The notes under the pieces: generated by a model | What the model was told of the DNA's origin: nothing | Seen by the model: the letters and a program-made list of their open reading frames with translations, nothing else | The model's database searches: none | Translations under genes and position numbers: made by a program | Source of the DNA: Verrucomicrobiota bacterium | GTDB taxonomy: Bacteria; Verrucomicrobiota; Verrucomicrobiia; Chthoniobacterales; UBA10450 | DNA: 14,062 bases | Reading direction: 5' to 3' | Assembly (NCBI GenBank): GCA_003217965.1 | Contig: QHNB01000226.1 | Span: forward strand, 1-14,062 | In this document: in pieces, positions 12,866-14,062 of the stretch | Numbering within the stretch: position 1 is the stretch's first letter | Layout: each line of letters begins with the position of its first letter

Positions 12866-14062
12866 ATGATCGAGCTCGGAACGGTGCCGGACGCACGCGG
12901 TCATTTCGGCGTTTACGGCGGGATGTTCGTTCCGGAAACGCTGATGGCGGCCTTGCACGAACTTGTTCAGGAATACGAACGCGCCAAAAATGATTCCTCT
13001 TTTCAGGATGAACTCACGCGACTGCTGCGCGATTTTGCCGGTCGCCCCACGCCGCTCTATTTTGCCGAACGGCTGACGCAGAGACTCGGCGGCGCCAAGA
13101 TTTATCTGAAACGGGAGGATTTGCTTCACACCGGCGCGCATAAAATTAACAACGCGCTGGGTCAGATTTTGCTCGCCCAACGGATGGGCAAAAGGCGAAT
13201 CATTGCCGAGACGGGCGCGGGTCAGCACGGAGTGGCCACAGCAACGGTTTCGGCCCGGTTCGGCTGCGAGTGCGTCATCTACATGGGCGCGGTCGATATG
13301 GAGCGCCAGGCATTGAATGTCGAGCGAATGAAATTTCTCGGCGCGAAAGTCGTTCCGGTCACGGCCGGTCAGGCCACATTAAAAGAAGCGATCAACGAAG
13401 CGATGCGTGATTGGGTCACGAATGCGCGCACCACTCATTATATATTAGGAAGCGCGCTTGGTTCTCATCCCTATCCAATGATGGTACGCGACTTTCAGCG
13501 GGTGATCGGGCTCGAAACGCGCCGGCAAATTTTGGAACGCGAAGAACGCCTGCCCAACTTGCTCGTGGCGTGCGTCGGCGGCGGCAGCAATGCCATCGGT
13601 TTGTTTCATCCCTTTCTGAATGATGAAAGCGTGCGCCTGGTCGGAGTTGAAGCGGGCGGGGAAGGGATTCGATCAGGCAAACACGCCGCACGTTTCCAAG
13701 GGGGTAGGCTCGGCGTGCTGCAAGGCACAAAAACATTCGTTCTGACAAATGCCGACGGCCAAATCGAGCTGACCCATTCGGTTTCGGCCGGACTCGATTA
13801 TGCCGCGATTGGTCCAGAGCATAGCTATTTACGCGATCTTGGCCGTGTTGAATACGATTATGCCACCGACGAAGAAGCACTCGGCGGTTTCAAGTTCTTA
13901 TCCGAAACAGAAGGAATTATTCCGGCTCTGGAAACCGCACACGCCGTCGCTTACGTGGCCAAAGTCGCGCCCCGGTTCGATCGGAATGCGATCGTAATCA
14001 TGAACTGTTCTGGACGCGGCGACAAAGATGTTGCGACGGCGACGAAGCATTTTGCCAGGCCC
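12866..14062 (+). CDS. trpB: Tryptophan synthase beta chain (last few codons possibly outside the window)
   Basis: Pyridoxal-phosphate enzyme that joins indole and L-serine to give L-tryptophan, working as an alpha2-beta2 complex with TrpA. I translated 399 codons from ATG 12866; the frame is open at the right edge, and since the family is about 395-410 residues only a few are missing. An in-frame TAG at 12851-12853 limits the start. Key parts are all present: GVYGGMFVPETL (15-26), HTGAHKINNALGQ with the PLP lysine Lys93, AETGAGQHG with Glu115, the phosphate-binding GGGSNA (238-243), SAGLDYAAIGPEH (307-319) and CSGRGDKD (381-388). This is the long-known TrpB1 type. It is divergent from the permease; a trpA downstream is likely but not in view. 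Confidence 0.96.
   Translation, partial: MIELGTVPDARGHFGVYGGMFVPETLMAALHELVQEYERAKNDSSFQDELTRLLRDFAGRPTPLYFAERLTQRLGGAKIYLKREDLLHTGAHKINNALGQILLAQRMGKRRIIAETGAGQHGVATATVSARFGCECVIYMGAVDMERQALNVERMKFLGAKVVPVTAGQATLKEAINEAMRDWVTNARTTHYILGSALGSHPYPMMVRDFQRVIGLETRRQILEREERLPNLLVACVGGGSNAIGLFHPFLNDESVRLVGVEAGGEGIRSGKHAARFQGGRLGVLQGTKTFVLTNADGQIELTHSVSAGLDYAAIGPEHSYLRDLGRVEYDYATDEEALGGFKFLSETEGIIPALETAHAVAYVAKVAPRFDRNAIVIMNCSGRGDKDVATATKHFARP

Noticed and set aside
12803..13228. Minus-strand open frame of 141 codons
   Set aside because: Antisense to the N-terminal part of trpB, whose motifs are unmistakable.
1..14062. CRISPR arrays, insertion sequences, phage genes, toxin-antitoxin or defence islands, tRNA or rRNA genes
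   Set aside because: Looked for repeated spacers, terminal inverted repeats with transposase frames, tRNA T-loop sequences and typical defence domains; none was found.

Overview
This window looks like a chromosomal core-gene stretch from a Gram-negative-type, free-living bacterium. My best guess is Verrucomicrobiota, perhaps a soil spartobacterial (Chthoniobacterales-like) lineage. That is an inference from the gene mix (RNase HIII in a Gram-negative-like genome, PATAN/DUF4388 protein, CslA-like glycosyltransferase beside an L,D-transpeptidase, DUF6580-like membrane protein), moderately high GC and the near absence of Shine-Dalgarno motifs. No insertion sequence, phage gene, CRISPR array, tRNA or rRNA was seen.

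Layout. (1) 1-2256, minus strand: a small membrane protein, then pdhA and pdhB (E1 alpha and beta of pyruvate dehydrogenase), tightly packed. pdhB runs off the left edge. (2) 2293-2506: a 214-base non-coding gap with a long inverted repeat. (3) 2507-5059, minus strand: a GT2 cellulose-synthase-like glycosyltransferase and a periplasmic L,D-transpeptidase (4-base gap), then rpsT (ribosomal protein S20). (4) 5060-5354: a divergent control region. (5) 5355-7850, plus strand: a large membrane hybrid histidine kinase with its own C-terminal receiver. (6) 7862-10518, minus strand: rnhC (RNase HIII), a pseudo-receiver/PATAN protein, a small helical protein joined to it by an ATGA overlap, and an HU-type DNA-binding protein. 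(7) 10534-11589, plus strand: mutY, starting about 15 bases from rnhC in the opposite direction. (8) 11537-12778, minus strand: an ArsB/NhaD/SLC13-like anion permease whose 3' end overlaps the 3' end of mutY. (9) 12866 to the right edge, plus strand: trpB, nearly complete.

How they fit together. pdhAB supplies the decarboxylating half of the pyruvate-to-acetyl-CoA complex. The glycosyltransferase and L,D-transpeptidase form an apparent envelope unit. The hybrid kinase and the PATAN pair are two separate signalling loci with no obvious output gene alongside. rnhC and mutY are two genome-maintenance enzymes on a shared divergent promoter region. The window is mostly ordinary housekeeping. The observations most worth a second look are the substitutions at key MutY positions, the PATAN pseudo-receiver with its coupled helical partner, the extremely compact rnhC/mutY start region, and the inverted repeat after rpsT. 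I did not find clear evidence of a wholly new multi-gene system.
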